DNA of 64,000 nt, from positions 42,158,837 through 42,222,836 of the forward strand of contig NW_019211455.1 in the NCBI RefSeq assembly GCF_002443255.2, given 5' to 3'. This DNA comes from Varroa destructor (taxonomy: Eukaryota > Arthropoda > Arachnida > Mesostigmata > Varroidae). Position 1 is the first letter of the stretch. The number at the start of each line of letters is the position of its first letter. Positions 13,745 through 26,802 of this stretch are shown one piece after another. The translations under genes and the position numbers were made by a program. The notes under the pieces are model-generated. The model was not told the DNA's origin, ran no database searches, and saw only the letters and a list, made by a program, of their open reading frames with translations.

Positions 13745-13825
13745 GCAAATCTCTCGGCCCTTAGGGCTACACATGACAGACCACGCTTCGACACTTTGAT
13801 GGAATAGTTTGCACCCGAACCAGCA
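13745..13825 (-). CDS. Internal exon (D): middle of the Cys box
   Basis: This 81-nt exon has a very good acceptor (tatcgttttcctattacag|TGC) and donor (TTGC|GTAAGTATA). In phase 0 it encodes 27 residues: it opens CWFGCKLFHQSVEAW and ends SPKGREIC. With exon C it completes C-x5-C-x2-C-x3-C. With exon E (LEGCQTSC) it continues C-x3-C-x3-C, so the three exons build one cysteine box. The C-x2-G-C-x-[FL]-x2-S-V stretch also recalls the region just before the first FnIII domain of the ROS1 receptor kinase (from memory, not a search). The continuous cysteine spacing across both junctions is the best evidence that C, D and E belong to one transcript. The function is structural: a small disulfide-bonded extracellular module. 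Confidence 0.8.
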
Positions 13826-14244
13826 CTGTAATAGGAAAACGATATTAAATTATTTATCTTAATTCAAAAGAGTGGTTTTGTTTATTTATTTACAAGATCC
13901 GTGTGTCTGTGTGTGTGTGTTTCTATAACTTGCAAGATGTGTTTCATACAGATTTTATTATGCACTGAAATTATCGGTCACTACAGCCTGAAGGCTCCGT
14001 CTGCTTCGTCCACATACATATATGGTAGAACAGAAACCTTAAAAAATAAATATAGTACATTTACATACAGCATACATACATATATATTGTGTGTATAAAC
14101 GCTGTGCGGGTTTAAACTGTCAAGGCGGTGTTGCCTTACATCCTGTACACTAATAATACAAGAACTCGACTGCCAGAAATAGCCTATGCGTTTTGTTTTG
14201 TTGAATTTATCCAGTAACTTATTCCTATATGCACCTATAGTTTC

Positions 14245-14272
<28 letters not shown>
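14245..14272 (+). repeat. T28 homopolymer
   Basis: A run of 28 T. On the minus strand this is a poly(A) and could be the tail of a retroposed sequence, but I found no target-site duplication or recognisable element next to it. It lies about 420 nt upstream of exon D in the transcript. Confidence 0.9.
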
Positions 14273-14275
<3 letters not shown>

Positions 14276-17200
14276 ACACGTTTATGCCTTACGTTGCAAT
14301 GTATTTATTGACTTGGCTTGTTCGTTGAGGGAACATTATGAGTTAGTAAGAGAAAACACAGACAGCTCACTAACAACCTATATACGCGCAGGCTACTAAC
14401 AGCTCACGTTGGCCATTTTGGAAGTAACCATACAATAAATACATAGATTGGTTTGTCACCTGCCAGGCAATAGTTCTAGTTGTTCTCTATTTAGCAAATG
14501 GTCGCTTCAGACTTATGTAACGAACAAGCTCCTCACAGATATCTTTTTAAAGCTCCGTTCCAAGTGGTTCAATGAAGATCTATTTGAAGCCAAATTTAAG
14601 CCTGTCCAAGGTTGTGCACAGTTACACGAAAAACAGAGGTATCGTTGATTGGTTAGTCTTATGTTTGGCATCTACTATTACGAAAACGTTCTATAAAAAT
14701 ACGTCGGCTTTTGCGTCCGGAATTAAGGCAGACAGCTAGTAGAAGTGCGCAACAATCATGTTTGCTGCCTACTTCTAACATGATATCTATATCTGTTTCT
14801 AACTTTTCTAGGCGGATACGGAACTATTACGCGGGTAACAGCATCGACTCGGTATGAAGTCCAAGAATACCGACATCTTGTCCGTATTCCTGCTCCGGAA
14901 AAGGGAAAACGTTTTTTTCAGTTAGTAATACTATTGCTACTATTGTTAAATCAATGCAGGTGTATAGGGGCAACATTCGGTATATTACAGTCGCCTATTG
15001 CTTTGGACATGGTAATTGTTCATCTTCCCTTTTCTTCTTTCGCCCGCTTTTCTGCTCAGCATTGAAAAATAACCACTACATTTCTCTAGCCAGACTGTAT
15101 TACGCCTGCTACACATTAATATAATTTTTCGAATAAAAAGTTCCGCGCTGCTATTGGAACATCTAGCTATTTTTTCCTTTCTCTTACTCGCTTTCGTGTA
15201 TACAGCTTTAAAGGCGATATGCTGAAATATCCGCGCCGGACTGGATTGCACGAGTTTTGTGCGAATCAGAAGACATTTCATCAGAAAATATGATTTGTTC
15301 TGAATTCTGTCGACCACGAAGGGAAGATTTTTTTTTTGTTGGAAGAACAAACGCCAGTACACACTTATTCCCGTTTTTACTAACTGAGTAGTCCCACCCG
15401 AAAATAGGTAGCTAATCTACACGAACATTTTCAGTGACTGATAGAAAATAGGGAACCACGTAGTCACAACCTGTTCCTCGTGTTACTCGAGTACAGGACT
15501 TTTAACAATACGAGCCAAAAGTTCTTACTACGTAGTGGATGTGTGTGCGTCGTATTATGAGCCAAATGAAGCTTAATTTTTTCCAAGTTCACCCCACAAG
15601 AGGACAAATTTTAGCGCGTGTTGCAAATTCGGGTTATTTAGAAGGTCAACAATTTCTGGCAAAGAAGGCACCCTGCCACAAAAAAGTACGGCATTAAATC
15701 GAACTGCCACTAAAAAAAGGGGTTCCCGTCACCATCACGTGTCTCCGGACAGTATCAGATAGACATTAAGCACGCTAGAGCTAGCCTGGTGGTAGAATCC
15801 ACTAGAGCAAATGCTGACGACACAAAAGATTCGTGCCAATCGCAGGGGTGGTTATAGCGAAGGCGTTACGACTTCTTTGCACAACAACGGACAAAATTAA
15901 GGTCACTTTTTTAAAGCGCATCGTCCTTCCTGCTGCCACTACTGTTCCCGCCAATAGCACCGACCGATTGGATCGAAAAACTCGTGTCGTCATAGAACAT
16001 CAGGCGTGAAAAAACAGATCATCAAAACCTAGTTTCGCAAAATAGGGGTTATTGGTTGTTGGGCAACAGGGTATGCCCCAGGATCCAACAAGAACCGGTT
16101 GTGGAACACTAGTCGAAATGCAGTCAGAGCTTCTTGGAAATATCGAGGGTTGCATAAATCAAGCCAATCTTCTTCAATAGGTATTTATACCAGCATTTGT
16201 GGCGCGTTCGTCATCTCAGCGGATGCATGCGTCCTGCAATATGGCCATGAGATGAATAGGGAAACGCAATCCCTTGCTCCGCAATAAAAATAGACGAACG
16301 ACGAGTTCTGATTGGTTGGACTGATCTTATGGAGAGAATAGGGGGAGATTATTTTGTGGTGTATAGCGAAGTATTCAAGAGATAGATTTCCGATTGAGTT
16401 ATGAGTTTATCATTTAAATAAGTTGTAGTTAAAGATGTTTCTGATTTTTTATATTTCTCTTCCAGCTTTATAACTGCTCAATGCAATATACACCTTTGTC
16501 AGTCTGACAAAGCTCAAATACTGGAATAGGTTCAGCATAACAATGGTCCAAAAAAGGCGGTCGCGCTTTTTACTTCATTAGGCTTATTAAAAAAAGTTTA
16601 TTAGCTCACTTCTCCAATCATACTAACCGAACTCAAGTAGTATCTTTGGAAAACCAAGCAATAAGCAGAATTAATTGGTCTATAACTGTGAATCCTGCAT
16701 AGAAGTTTCGTTACCTGGAAAAGGAATCCGTTCTAGACGATCGTCTATGGGAATGCCTATCTCACAAACAAAATAAATCAAATTGTAAGATAGTAACCCA
16801 AGTTATATTACGACACACACAACGGTAAACGGCGATTCATTTATCTTCGGTTCTATCTGTCTATGGCTTCTGGCTGTTTGCGTTGTGTGTGCCAAAACGA
16901 TGTGCTGCTTTCGGGGTTCGTATCGCCTCCGCCCTTCTAGCTTCGCCCTTTTTTCGCATATTATACTCCACTTTAACAGCGTTGGAGCATCACCAGATCA
17001 CAGATGGCTTTGCTTGACGTGCATAATTTTTTTTACCAGCCGTGACACCATCGTCACACATAGTAGCGGTATAGCGACGGGCGTCAAAGCGCTGTCGTGA
17101 CCAGTACGGGAATTAATTCCTCATTTCCATACTGCCCCCTTCAACACCATCTACCGGCTTCGTTCTTGGCGATATTTCTTCGTGCTGGCGAAAGGCGAGC

Positions 17201-17716
17201 GACACTTCCGACGTGTGTGGGGCAGCCTCATCAGTGTGTACACATACGTTGAGACACAGAACGACCCATAAAGGCGCATCCACGCTCAAGTTTGCGATTA
17301 GCCAACCAGACGGCACAGCGCAACCTACTCAACTCGCGGTAGTTGGCAAACCTCTATCGTACCTTGGCTAGTTCAGCTTATGCCCAAATCTTCCCGACCA
17401 TGTCGTCGTCATTTAAACCTGTAGACCGCATCTTCTTTCCAGCAGGCCGCGTACACACCGCTGAACAGCTTGACAGCCTCTGCTGCTGGCTGGATGTCAG
17501 CAGTTAAAATCTAAAGGCTTTCTTGCTTGGCATCTTCCGATATGTTTCGCTTCACTAATTTTCAGCTCTTATTACGGCAATAGTGGTAGCGGACGCCACT
17601 GCTCATGTTGCAATCCTCAAGCGTCCCGCCAAAACCGTATGACAGCGATGATGTCGAGCGACGGAATAAGTAATGAAATGAGTTTTGGGCTGATGAGGGG
17701 CTCTGAAGGCTAGATA

Positions 17717-17980
17717 GTGGCCAAGCCCAAAATCCTAGAATGCGCGCCATTCCCTGGAGTCTTAAACACAGAACCGCTCACCGCTGCTGGTGCAGACGAC
17801 GTCAACGCGTACAGCGAGGATGCCTTAGTCGACGAAATACATCAACATAGAAAAAGTACGGGGCTTAAATGTTTAGATGACAACCTCGGCAGTGATGTCG
17901 TTAGAGCCGCCGTTAATGCCCCGGCGGCGACTGCTCGTAAGGCTGCTAAGCAATTACTTATAACAGCAGCAGACAAATGA
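17717..17980 (+). other. Unsupported Ala-rich plus-strand frame
   Basis: An open frame of 88 codons sits in a locally GC-richer stretch; it begins with a GTG codon and has an Ala/Asp-rich end (RAAVNAPAATARKAAKQL). It has no ATG, no clear flanking splice sites and no family resemblance. It lies within the C-D intron on the opposite strand. I list it so the stretch is accounted for, not as a gene. Confidence 0.1.
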
Positions 17981-20900
17981 TTCTTTCGAACCGTTAGGAG
18001 TACCTACAGAGATGGATTTATAAAAACAAGAAGTAATGCTGGAGGTTAAGAGATAAGGGGTAGTCCTTGAAGCACTGAAAGAAAAAGGGACCTTATGAAT
18101 AACAAGCACCAGATGAAAAAGGCGTTTGCATCAGCAGCGGTTATATGTTAGAGAAGGCGACGCTTGCCTAAAACGGTCGGTACAAGTGTGTAGGAGTTTT
18201 CTGTTGCGAAATTTGCAAAAACTTGATAAAAAAAGTGGCTAGAGTTTTTGGAGAAATAAATGCACGCCAGGCGCATACTCTAACTAAGCTAAGTCTTCGT
18301 GGTGTCCTAACCGATGCTAAAGGACCAAGAATTTTATCGTCCACGAGTACAAAAAACAGCCGTCGACGACAAAGAATCTCCGCTAGCCTACATAATACAT
18401 GGGTCAAGGCAGAGAAAGCGGAAACACAAGACTGAACGAAGGGGGTACAGCGACAAGGACATGTAAGTGCGTCCCTCAGGCTTAATGGTTCGATAACGAC
18501 AATTTACACAACTGCTATTTTTGAGATTGCGAACTATAGTAATCTGTAACACTGTAATCTATAGAAATGTGGCACGGCCTTTCACCAGCTGGCCTGTGGA
18601 GTTAAGGACAGGTAAAAGATTCGAAGTCAGAAAATATTCAGCGCTGATGAAACCCAGAAAGAATGAGGAGGTAACATTAGCGTCGCCTTATACAATACCC
18701 TTTGATCGGTTATAGTCGTCGATAGCGGTGTTAGTTCAGTTGGGTTTTTAGCTGAAAGAGCTTCGAAATCTCGGGTAATCTTGTATGCTGGCATGCAGAC
18801 AAACGAACAAAGTAGCCTTGGCGCGATAGTTCCTAATTATCATTTTTATCAGAATAAACTAAAAAATAATGAGGAAGAGACTTGATCGATAATGAAAATC
18901 AGGATCAAGACGACTGTCTTGTAGGGAAGAGATAAAGGAATCTTACAAGCTAGTAGTAGCCGTTTAAACAAATGGCCCGAGGGATGGAAAAGGTGGTAGG
19001 GCCGAGTACTTGGAATGGAAAAGTCTCCGGCTGCCGTGAGATCTACGTATGAAAAAAGCGCAAGTTTTGACCTTGCTGTTGAAAGCAGACAATGGGATTG
19101 CCAGTAAAAAGAAGGCAAGGATTCGAAGGGGCCAAAATAAGCATGGAATACTGTTTCTCTATTCTATGATATCTTCTCTGCAAAGCGGGTGGAGCATCGT
19201 GGACTCTACGTGGTCAGGAGAACCGGAAGCGTGAGACAAGGCCGTAATAAAAAAAATGCAAGCGAAAAAGGCTTTATAACGTAGGGCAATTTAACGTAAT
19301 GCTAGCATAGCAGCAGAGCAACGATGGAACGACGTGACGGTGTGAACATCGCGGCCAAAGCCAGCTTGCCCCTGGCCGGGCCAAGCGCAAAGAATGGATC
19401 TCGCCTCACCAGCAGAAGCTGAGGCAGCAAAGGCTATATAGGAAAAGAAAGGATGGGAAGAAAAAGGGCATGGTAGTGGCACCTGCAGCTGTGCACTTCA
19501 CCATTGCGAAATACTAGGTTGTAGCAGGTGCGCACGAGTTCAGCGCACTCTCGCTGCCCGGTATGCGAAGGTCACCGACTCGACCGCTAGCCGAAAGGAA
19601 CCAACGTTTTTGCACTATAATATTCAACTTTCATTTTAGATAAGAAGCATACCGGCCCAGAGCCACCAAACGACGCCGAAGTTTAAGAGCAAATGAGCGC
19701 CTCAACTTCACTAGTACGAACACGCTGCAGCCATTGCGATTTATTTGAATAGAATGATATTATCTGCATGCGGTCCTCGCAGCAACACAACATAGCTCCT
19801 TAGAAAAAGGTCAAAGCTAGTGTTTTCACCACGAGATGCCTGGCCATATTTCTTCTGCATGATTTTTTTTCTAGCCGATTTTTTTCTCGTTGTTCAATTT
19901 TTCTGTAAGTAGAGTGCAATTTCGTTTCTGTTAGCGTTCTGGTTGTGCTTGGGTTCGCTGGTATCTAATCAGCTTCGACCGGTTCGATCCGAGCAACTGT
20001 AGTAGGGATCGGTGGTGTTACCCACACAAATACTTCCCTAGTCCTCCAGCTATAAAAGTCTCGATCCATTAGGCTCTTGTTTCTTAATTGAATCCACTTC
20101 CGTTGTACAACTTTCCCAACATCACACGTTTTCCGCTTGCCTAGAACGTTCAATCAGCTTAAAATTTTTTCGTTCTTTTCTACAAACCAATGGGGCATTA
20201 CCGACTGCGTGTCACTACGCGCCGAAATATACGAGCAATATAACGAATAACATCGGCAGTCTCTGCTTGGTAGAAATATGTCACGAAATAGAAAAGGAAG
20301 GCAAGCTAAAGAAGATGATCCTTTTGATTTTTGACTACCTGTGCTGTCTCGTATACAACTATGGCACCGTAACTATAATCGTCGCAATCATCGTTGACTT
20401 TCTCTTTCTCGGTTCATGTTGTTTGTATAATTTTTACCTCTGAACCTAATGTTCCTGTTTAATAAGATACTGTGCCGGTTTGTTTTGTTACGAGAGACTA
20501 CCGTGCGGAATGATCGATTTAGAGCAATCTTAGCGACGGCAAAATTAGAAACAAATTCCATTTGTGGTGAGTACGGGTGGGATGTGGGCGGAACTTTAAC
20601 AACAGCAAGTGATTTGAAGAAGAAGGATGGGGGTACAGGACAAGGCAAACATAGAATGAAACTGCCCCCACATGCGCAGTGCTTACCGCAGCCTTCGTCA
20701 CCCGTTAACTACGGCACGTTTTTCTCAATTTGTTTTTATTAAATAGCACGCCTTTCTCCTAGCCCGTCTATCCGGCTTTGTAACACCATCTACAGCTGCT
20801 GCTTTTATCTCGTTTCGTTCTATCTTTTAGATTTGAGCTGTGCTACCTACCACTTGCGGACGTCTCTCAAATAGGGATTATTTGCATTGTTATGCTTCTT

Positions 20901-23900
20901 CAGTGTTTCCAGTCTTGGTACCCAGTCTATCCATTCGATCTCACTTTTCCGCTAGACGAGAACGTCATCTTCATTTTTTTTCGCTTTCAATGAGTAACTC
21001 TGTGTTGACCCCTTGTCCTTTTCCAGCTCTGCTTGTCTATCAGCAGTTTCTATTTCCGTTCTATACTTAATTGTCGCAAACGCTGTGGCAGCCTCCGGCA
21101 ATCTCCGATTACTGCTAAGTCCCTGCCACCGTCGGACCTGTTGGAGATGATGAAAAACGTGTGATTTCCGATTCAGATTGAAACTTGAAGAAAAGTTTAA
21201 GCCAAACTGGAGAAGAAATTTACCAAGAAACAGAATCCCTATTTGGCTTACGTTGCATTTTGGCCATGGAGAAGTAAGCATCAGACAGAGTCATCAGTGA
21301 GGCTAGCTCTGTTGGTCGTCGCGGGTCGGACGGAGTTTTCATTTGTGGGATACCGAAAGCAGCCGGTCGAAAAGGCATATAGAGTGCAGGAGGGACACAA
21401 TGTATTTTCACTGTGTACGAACCGGAATAACTTTGACGGGCACCGGGTGACAGTGAGGATGAGACGGAAGATTGCTGAAGGGTTGAAAAGGGCCCCAATG
21501 ACACCTACAAACTGAAACACATTTGGAAGAGAAATGAACTCAAAGAGAAGTAATAACTTGAAAACTGCTGTTTTCCTGGTGGATTATAAAAGCGAAATCT
21601 AGGAAATACTAATGCAGTTGCTGTCTGAGCAATTACTAAAGTGTGTATGAGCGTAGAGTGCAATGGGAGGAAAGTTGAATTTTACAGAAAAGTAAGTTAA
21701 AAAAAAGCGTGAAGAACGAGGGTCAGCCACTTGTCCATCAATACTAACTTCAGAGGTAAAGGCTGATCAAGAAAGGTTAGGGTACGACAAAACTTCGCAA
21801 ACGTTAAGTACTAAATGTGTTAGTGTTACTGTATTTGATTTACTTCCTTTATTCGTAAGAAACACCTGACCTTCATCTAATGGCCCTTGTACTTATATAT
21901 GTATAGACAGGAATCCTTATCGACTTAAGATAGGACTTAGTTAACCCGCTTTGCTGGCAGGCTGACTAGTCATGCTGAATGGTAGATATAAGTATGTGCG
22001 TACTAAATGCACGCGACAATAATGAAAATGCTCTGAACAAATCACGTGCATTTGTCACGTAAGTAAGCTTACTTAGAGATTAATTATTAGGCCCTATATG
22101 ATAGGATCTAGTCTGACCTTGCTTGAATTTGCAGATCTAAAATACCGAGTTGTAGTGACATGTAAATATTACGTGTGGAAGGCAGTCCCTTTGGCAACAG
22201 CCATTTGTCATGCGATCTGCTTTCATCGGCGCATCTGTACGTTTACAGAAGTCACGATACAAGTGCCATTGCTAGCCCCGCAGGTTGAGCTGCCGTTAAC
22301 ACCATAATTGATAACGTCACTGTTATCTATATTAACGTTCCAACCTTTAATAGTAATACTTATTTTTCTTTGTAACTTAGTTTGAACTTCAAGTGGCCAG
22401 ATGACTAGTCAGTTAGGTATAGGTGATACTCCAACAGCCATACCATTAAACTGTCTTTTATTGCTTCACATGCTCAATAGAATTCCGCGAGCCCCCGAAG
22501 CTATCACCGGATCGTCGCTTATGCTTTGTCCTTTTCTAGCCAGCCTTCACTTCTAACCAACCTTCTAACGCTGCCAATTGTATGAGTCAAATAGCATTGT
22601 TTCTGTGTCTTCCTTTTTTTCTACTGAATCCACGAGGCCGACGCTTTGGTTCGTTCTAGCTTCATTCATGGCGTAACTCCGGAGTTTCCTGCAGCTTTGT
22701 GTTCTTCAGTACAGCCTCTAGCTTCACCCAGTCACTATCAGTTATACCGGAGACCTACTGCGGAGCGTCTGGTCCAAGCCATTCGTACTTTTTCCGCTGC
22801 TACTGATGCAGCTACTGTTCGCAGGGCTCCGAACACTGTGGTACCCCAGACCTATCTTACCCTTTGAAATGGCGACGCTCTAACCTTTTCATAATTGCTT
22901 TTCCTTCCCTTTTTTTCAGCCTCCGTTGACCCTTGTGGACTCACTCACCGAGGACATATCAACTGTCACGCCACTATCCGCTCAGCCGCTTTGTATCGGC
23001 CTTTGCATGTCCAGTAGCAAACGGAAATAAAGTCACTTCTAGAGGCCTAGCTTGTTTAAGGTCCAGTCCTAACCGTCAAAACGACAGTTTGCCACAGGTG
23101 ACACGGACTTATCGGCTGCCTCGGCCTTATCTTTTGTTTGAGATGTCATTTCCCTAAAGGTTTAGTACATTGGAGTTCTGGGCCCCCAGGGGACTCCTGT
23201 CTGCGTGTGAGTAGCAGAGTCACTGGGATTTATTCACGCGCCATATGAGTTAGCACAGACACGGCCGGCGACGAGTTCTCTCTCATTCGCCATACTCATC
23301 GACAGTCCGGTGGATTTTGGGCATTCCAAAACAAGGAAATTGAAATCTTTGGGACGGAACAAGAAAGAAACGTATGAAAATAGGTGGATATATATGTACT
23401 CACGGTCTTGCTGCTGACTGCTTTTACAACTACTAATACTGGCCGTAAGGCTTCAAAAATGAAACGACAGAGGAGTCCTCGGTGAAGTTGACAGCACGTG
23501 AATAATCAGCTGACTCTCCGTAAACTTCTGCTTCTGCCGTTCTTACTGCTAATATCGCCTCTACTAGTTTTCGACAGAACAACGGCTGTTGGTGCAGGCT
23601 CAATACTTCAGCGCTCCGCTAGCCATCATAGCGGATAACGGGGAACGCTGGGAATCGACCAAGTCGAGAGGGAGAAACCGGTCGATGAATCATTAAAGAA
23701 AAATCGTGCAGACGGCAGCGGATGCGTCACAGGTAGGAAAAAAGATGCTTCGGTTAGAAGGTGTCGAGAGCTGAAGAATTTGGCGAAGGCGTCAATATTA
23801 AATAATAAGTATAGATAATAGTTATCTTGTTGGCCGTATTTGCTCGAATATAAGCCGCTACTGTATATAAGACGCGCTCCAACATTTAAAAGATCAAAAA

Positions 23901-24757
23901 AAAGCAAGAAGATAACTCTCAAGTATAAACCAAGCGCATAGGAAAATATGTTTCTGCCAAGTTGCAAATCTGCGCATCTCGATTCTTCACAATTAAAATG
24001 TGGGCAAAATGTACGACTTATACGATAAGGTAATAACGGTACAAAAAAAAAACAGAAAGACAATGTTCTCAATAGCAGAAGTTGGAAATCCATGATTTGA
24101 AAAAGTGCTATTGGATTAATTTTTAGAAGCTTTTTGTACTTTTCAAGCTTCAATGTATGCAAAATGGCCGGATCTTCACGGTTCTTCATCGTATTTATAG
24201 TTTTCATTACTATTATTATCGATTCTTTGCCGTCAATTTATTACCTATAGTATCTACAGAGAGCCACAGACAGACAACGGCCCTCTGTGGAGCGTATCTT
24301 TTTTCGTTCCCAAGTTAAATGTATAAGGCAGCATTATAATTAATTATAAAAGTTGGCAGCTAATGAGACGCGGTAACTCGTGCTTGTAGAGAGCAGTTAT
24401 GTTGTTTTAAATAACCAAAGTATGCGAATAGATAGTAAGTAGAATTCAGTCTTAATTGAACTGCAGTTGGTCCCTGACATCGGTGTTACTTTATTCAAGC
24501 TAGCCTCCCCTTGGACTGGGCGCGCGCTAAGCATGGGCCTATTCGAAGTATCGAATGCCCACCTACACAATTCGATACTGGCATACACGATTGTGAATGC
24601 AATAGAAAAGACAGTGTGAATTTAATATCGGGTTATCCTCACAACAGTGGCCAATCAGCCTTCATCAACAGACTTTAATTTCTAGTAGTGTTTGCATCCT
24701 TAAATAAGCGCTTCATGCTACCTGTCTTGCATTGCGTATCTTCTATACGTTACTCAC

Positions 24758-24817
24758 CATCCAACATTGTGGGTGACGGAAACAGTTGAATTCACCCTGC
24801 ATCCCTGGCGGTGTATA
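24758..24817 (-). CDS. Internal exon (C): start of the Cys box
   Basis: This 60-nt exon has a textbook acceptor (cgaaactttgttttcag|TAT) and a consensus donor (GATG|GTGAGTAA). In phase 0 it encodes 20 residues ending GEFNCFRHPQCWM. Read straight on into exon D (CWFGC...) it gives C-x5-C-x2-C-x3-C. From memory that is the spacing of the first cysteines in the N-terminal cysteine box of anosmin-1, which also has His and Gln before the second Cys. Taken alone, the GEFNC...C pattern could also start an LDL-receptor class A module, but the next exon lacks the acidic calcium-binding residues, so I prefer the Cys-box reading. The domain should lie in the secretory pathway or outside the cell, with the cysteines in disulfides. 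The exon is symmetrical (phase 0-0), so skipping it would remove two cysteines without a frameshift. Confidence 0.75.
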
Positions 24818-26730
24818 CTGAAAACAAAGTTTCGAACAATCGAAATGGGCGTACGTTAGCAACCATGCTAGAACTGTCAATCTAGGCTCTATGCCCCTTC
24901 TGGGTTTGTCGTTAACGATCTGTTGACAATCAATGTTCACTGAAGAGGCAATTTTTATGTGGGCTCGACTGCATTACGAAAGACGTTGTATAGGGAAGAG
25001 ACGTTTGTATCACGAACGAATCGTCAAGTCAACCAGAAGCTAGGGCCATCGCCACCAAAAGCTTAGCTACGATTACGGAACTGGGGCATTTCAATATATG
25101 TTTGAAGCAGTCTGGCATTTTGGCGATTTGAAAATGTATAGACTTATCCATGATTTTGTGTATGTAAATAGTTCTTCGATTCGCATTTTATATGTGGCTC
25201 AATAAAGTACAATTTTCCAGTGGTCGTATTGAACTAGTTTTACCCAATGACAATGCGGTGTATGAGAATATGATAAAAAAACTCTTGTAGATGCACGCAG
25301 CTTGTGAAACAATCGTGTCCATTTTCAGGCTCACATCATTTTCTATCGTGCTACAGTCCTAAGTAATGCTCGGTTAGACAAAAAAAAAAGCCGTTTTCAA
25401 AGTTTTCTTCTTGTTGTATGCATTGAATAGATTTTATCTATTTAACGCTTTAAGACAATACTAGTAACAATTTTTCTCTATTCTTCCACTTTTTCTTTAT
25501 TTATTTATTCCAGATTCCCTGTCCTGCACACTGTGCTCTATAACATAAATTTGAGGGAAAAAATTTTGTCGTCTTCCTGTACTAGCAGACGCCACAGCCA
25601 CAACAACAACCGAAAGAACAATCCGAAGCTTTCAAAGGGGAAGCACAAAGAAACTTTTGCGCCCTTAGCCTGACAAAATCTATAGCCGTTTACCGGTGAA
25701 GCACAGTCGAATTGGTGTGATGCTCCTGCCTTACTCATGGCTAGCCTTTCTTTCATTCTTTTTCTCACCTCGTTTTTAGTCTCTTTCCTCTTTATTCTCC
25801 TGTACTATAGCAAAATAATCGTTCCGATATCAAAGCGGCGATTCGTCTGCTAGGGGAGAGGAAACCGCAAGCGAGATTCAAAACCGGACCGGCGCAAACA
25901 CGCTCAGGCAGGGCAAACCCCCTCTCCTAGAAAAATAACGGTGCGAAGTAATAGTAAACAAACTGAGCAAGAAAACCGAAAATGCGTTAGAACAGTAAAA
26001 GAAGTAGACGATGTGTAAACTTCGCCAGGTAAAATGAGGTATGAAAATGCAGCGGCTTCAGCAAATATCGTAAGAAAACTTGATGGAAAAACACATAGGA
26101 ACATCACGGGTTGTCGGCGGAAACGGCGCGTGCTTCCTGCGAATGTTTTCTAAAGAAGTCGTGGGCCAGCCGGAGCAAAAGTACTCTAGGATAGGAAAAA
26201 AGAGATAGGAACGAGGAAATATTCGGAGAACAAACGGCTGTGCTTCCCTCCACAATGCAGTACCAGCGCTCCGTGCTGTGGCTCCGTGGCAGAGCGTTGA
26301 GATTCGCATGAAGTGCGACAATACCGAGGCCAATAGCGAGCCAACGGTTGCCACGAGAAAGGCCGCAATAGTTCGTCCCTGATGTTCTCATTTCACGAGC
26401 AGAACCACCTGCATCAATGCTCGGTCGTTTGCTGGCAAAAAAAGAAAGAAAGATGGCGAAAAAGTAGCAAGTTAAAGGGGGAAAAAATTGAGAGAACGGC
26501 TTGTGCATTTTCTGCCTTGTTGGGGATGTCGACCTGGTTATTTTTCCGTTGTGACACTTCTGGGTCCGTATGCTGGTAGTGAATATCGCGATACGTCTAC
26601 GCCGAGTTGCGTGTTGTTTCGTTGATGGTTTCTCTGTTGGCCGCGTCGGCGCGTCGGTGATTTGATCGTCGGGTACTGCCCCAGCAAGCGATTGTTCCTT
26701 TTAACAGAGAAGACCTAAGGAACTTCTTAC

Positions 26731-26802
26731 CAACGAGCTCAACCCACCAAGCCGAGACGATTCTAACGGAAAGCCGAAAGCCCATCGACGTGGTCCTATA
26801 TT
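26731..26802 (-). CDS. Candidate cassette exon, 72 nt, phase 0 to 0
   Basis: These 72 nt lie between a good acceptor (ttccctttgtcaacag|AA) and donor (GTTG|GTAAGAAG). In phase 0 they are open for 24 residues (beginning NIGPRRWAFGF). The length is a multiple of three and both ends are phase 0, so the segment could be included between exon B and exon C or skipped without changing the frame. The composition (Gly, Leu, Ser, Arg) is unremarkable and has no Cys or sequon. A second frame is also open and reads as a Met followed by hydrophobic residues, which weakens the argument from reading frame. It is listed because both splice sites and both phases fit the chain. Confidence 0.22.

Larger units (their letters stand above)
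13826..24757 (-). other. Intron between exons C and D
   Basis: About 10.9 kb. It contains the T28 run at 14245-14272 and a GT-rich stretch near 13903-13920, both just inside the exon D end. A GC-richer stretch at 17.4-18.0 kb carries an 88-codon plus-strand frame without splice support. The continuous cysteine spacing from exon C to D argues that no further exon is needed here. Confidence 0.65.

Noticed and set aside
23626..24207. 193-codon minus-strand frame
   Set aside because: Phe/Leu/Tyr-rich reading of A- and T-rich DNA with no domain and no splice-site fit to the exon chain.
24758..24817. LDL-receptor class A module reading of exon C
   Set aside because: The GEFNC...C start fits, but the next exon lacks the expected C-D-G and D-x-S-D-E residues, while the Cys-box spacing fits across three exons.
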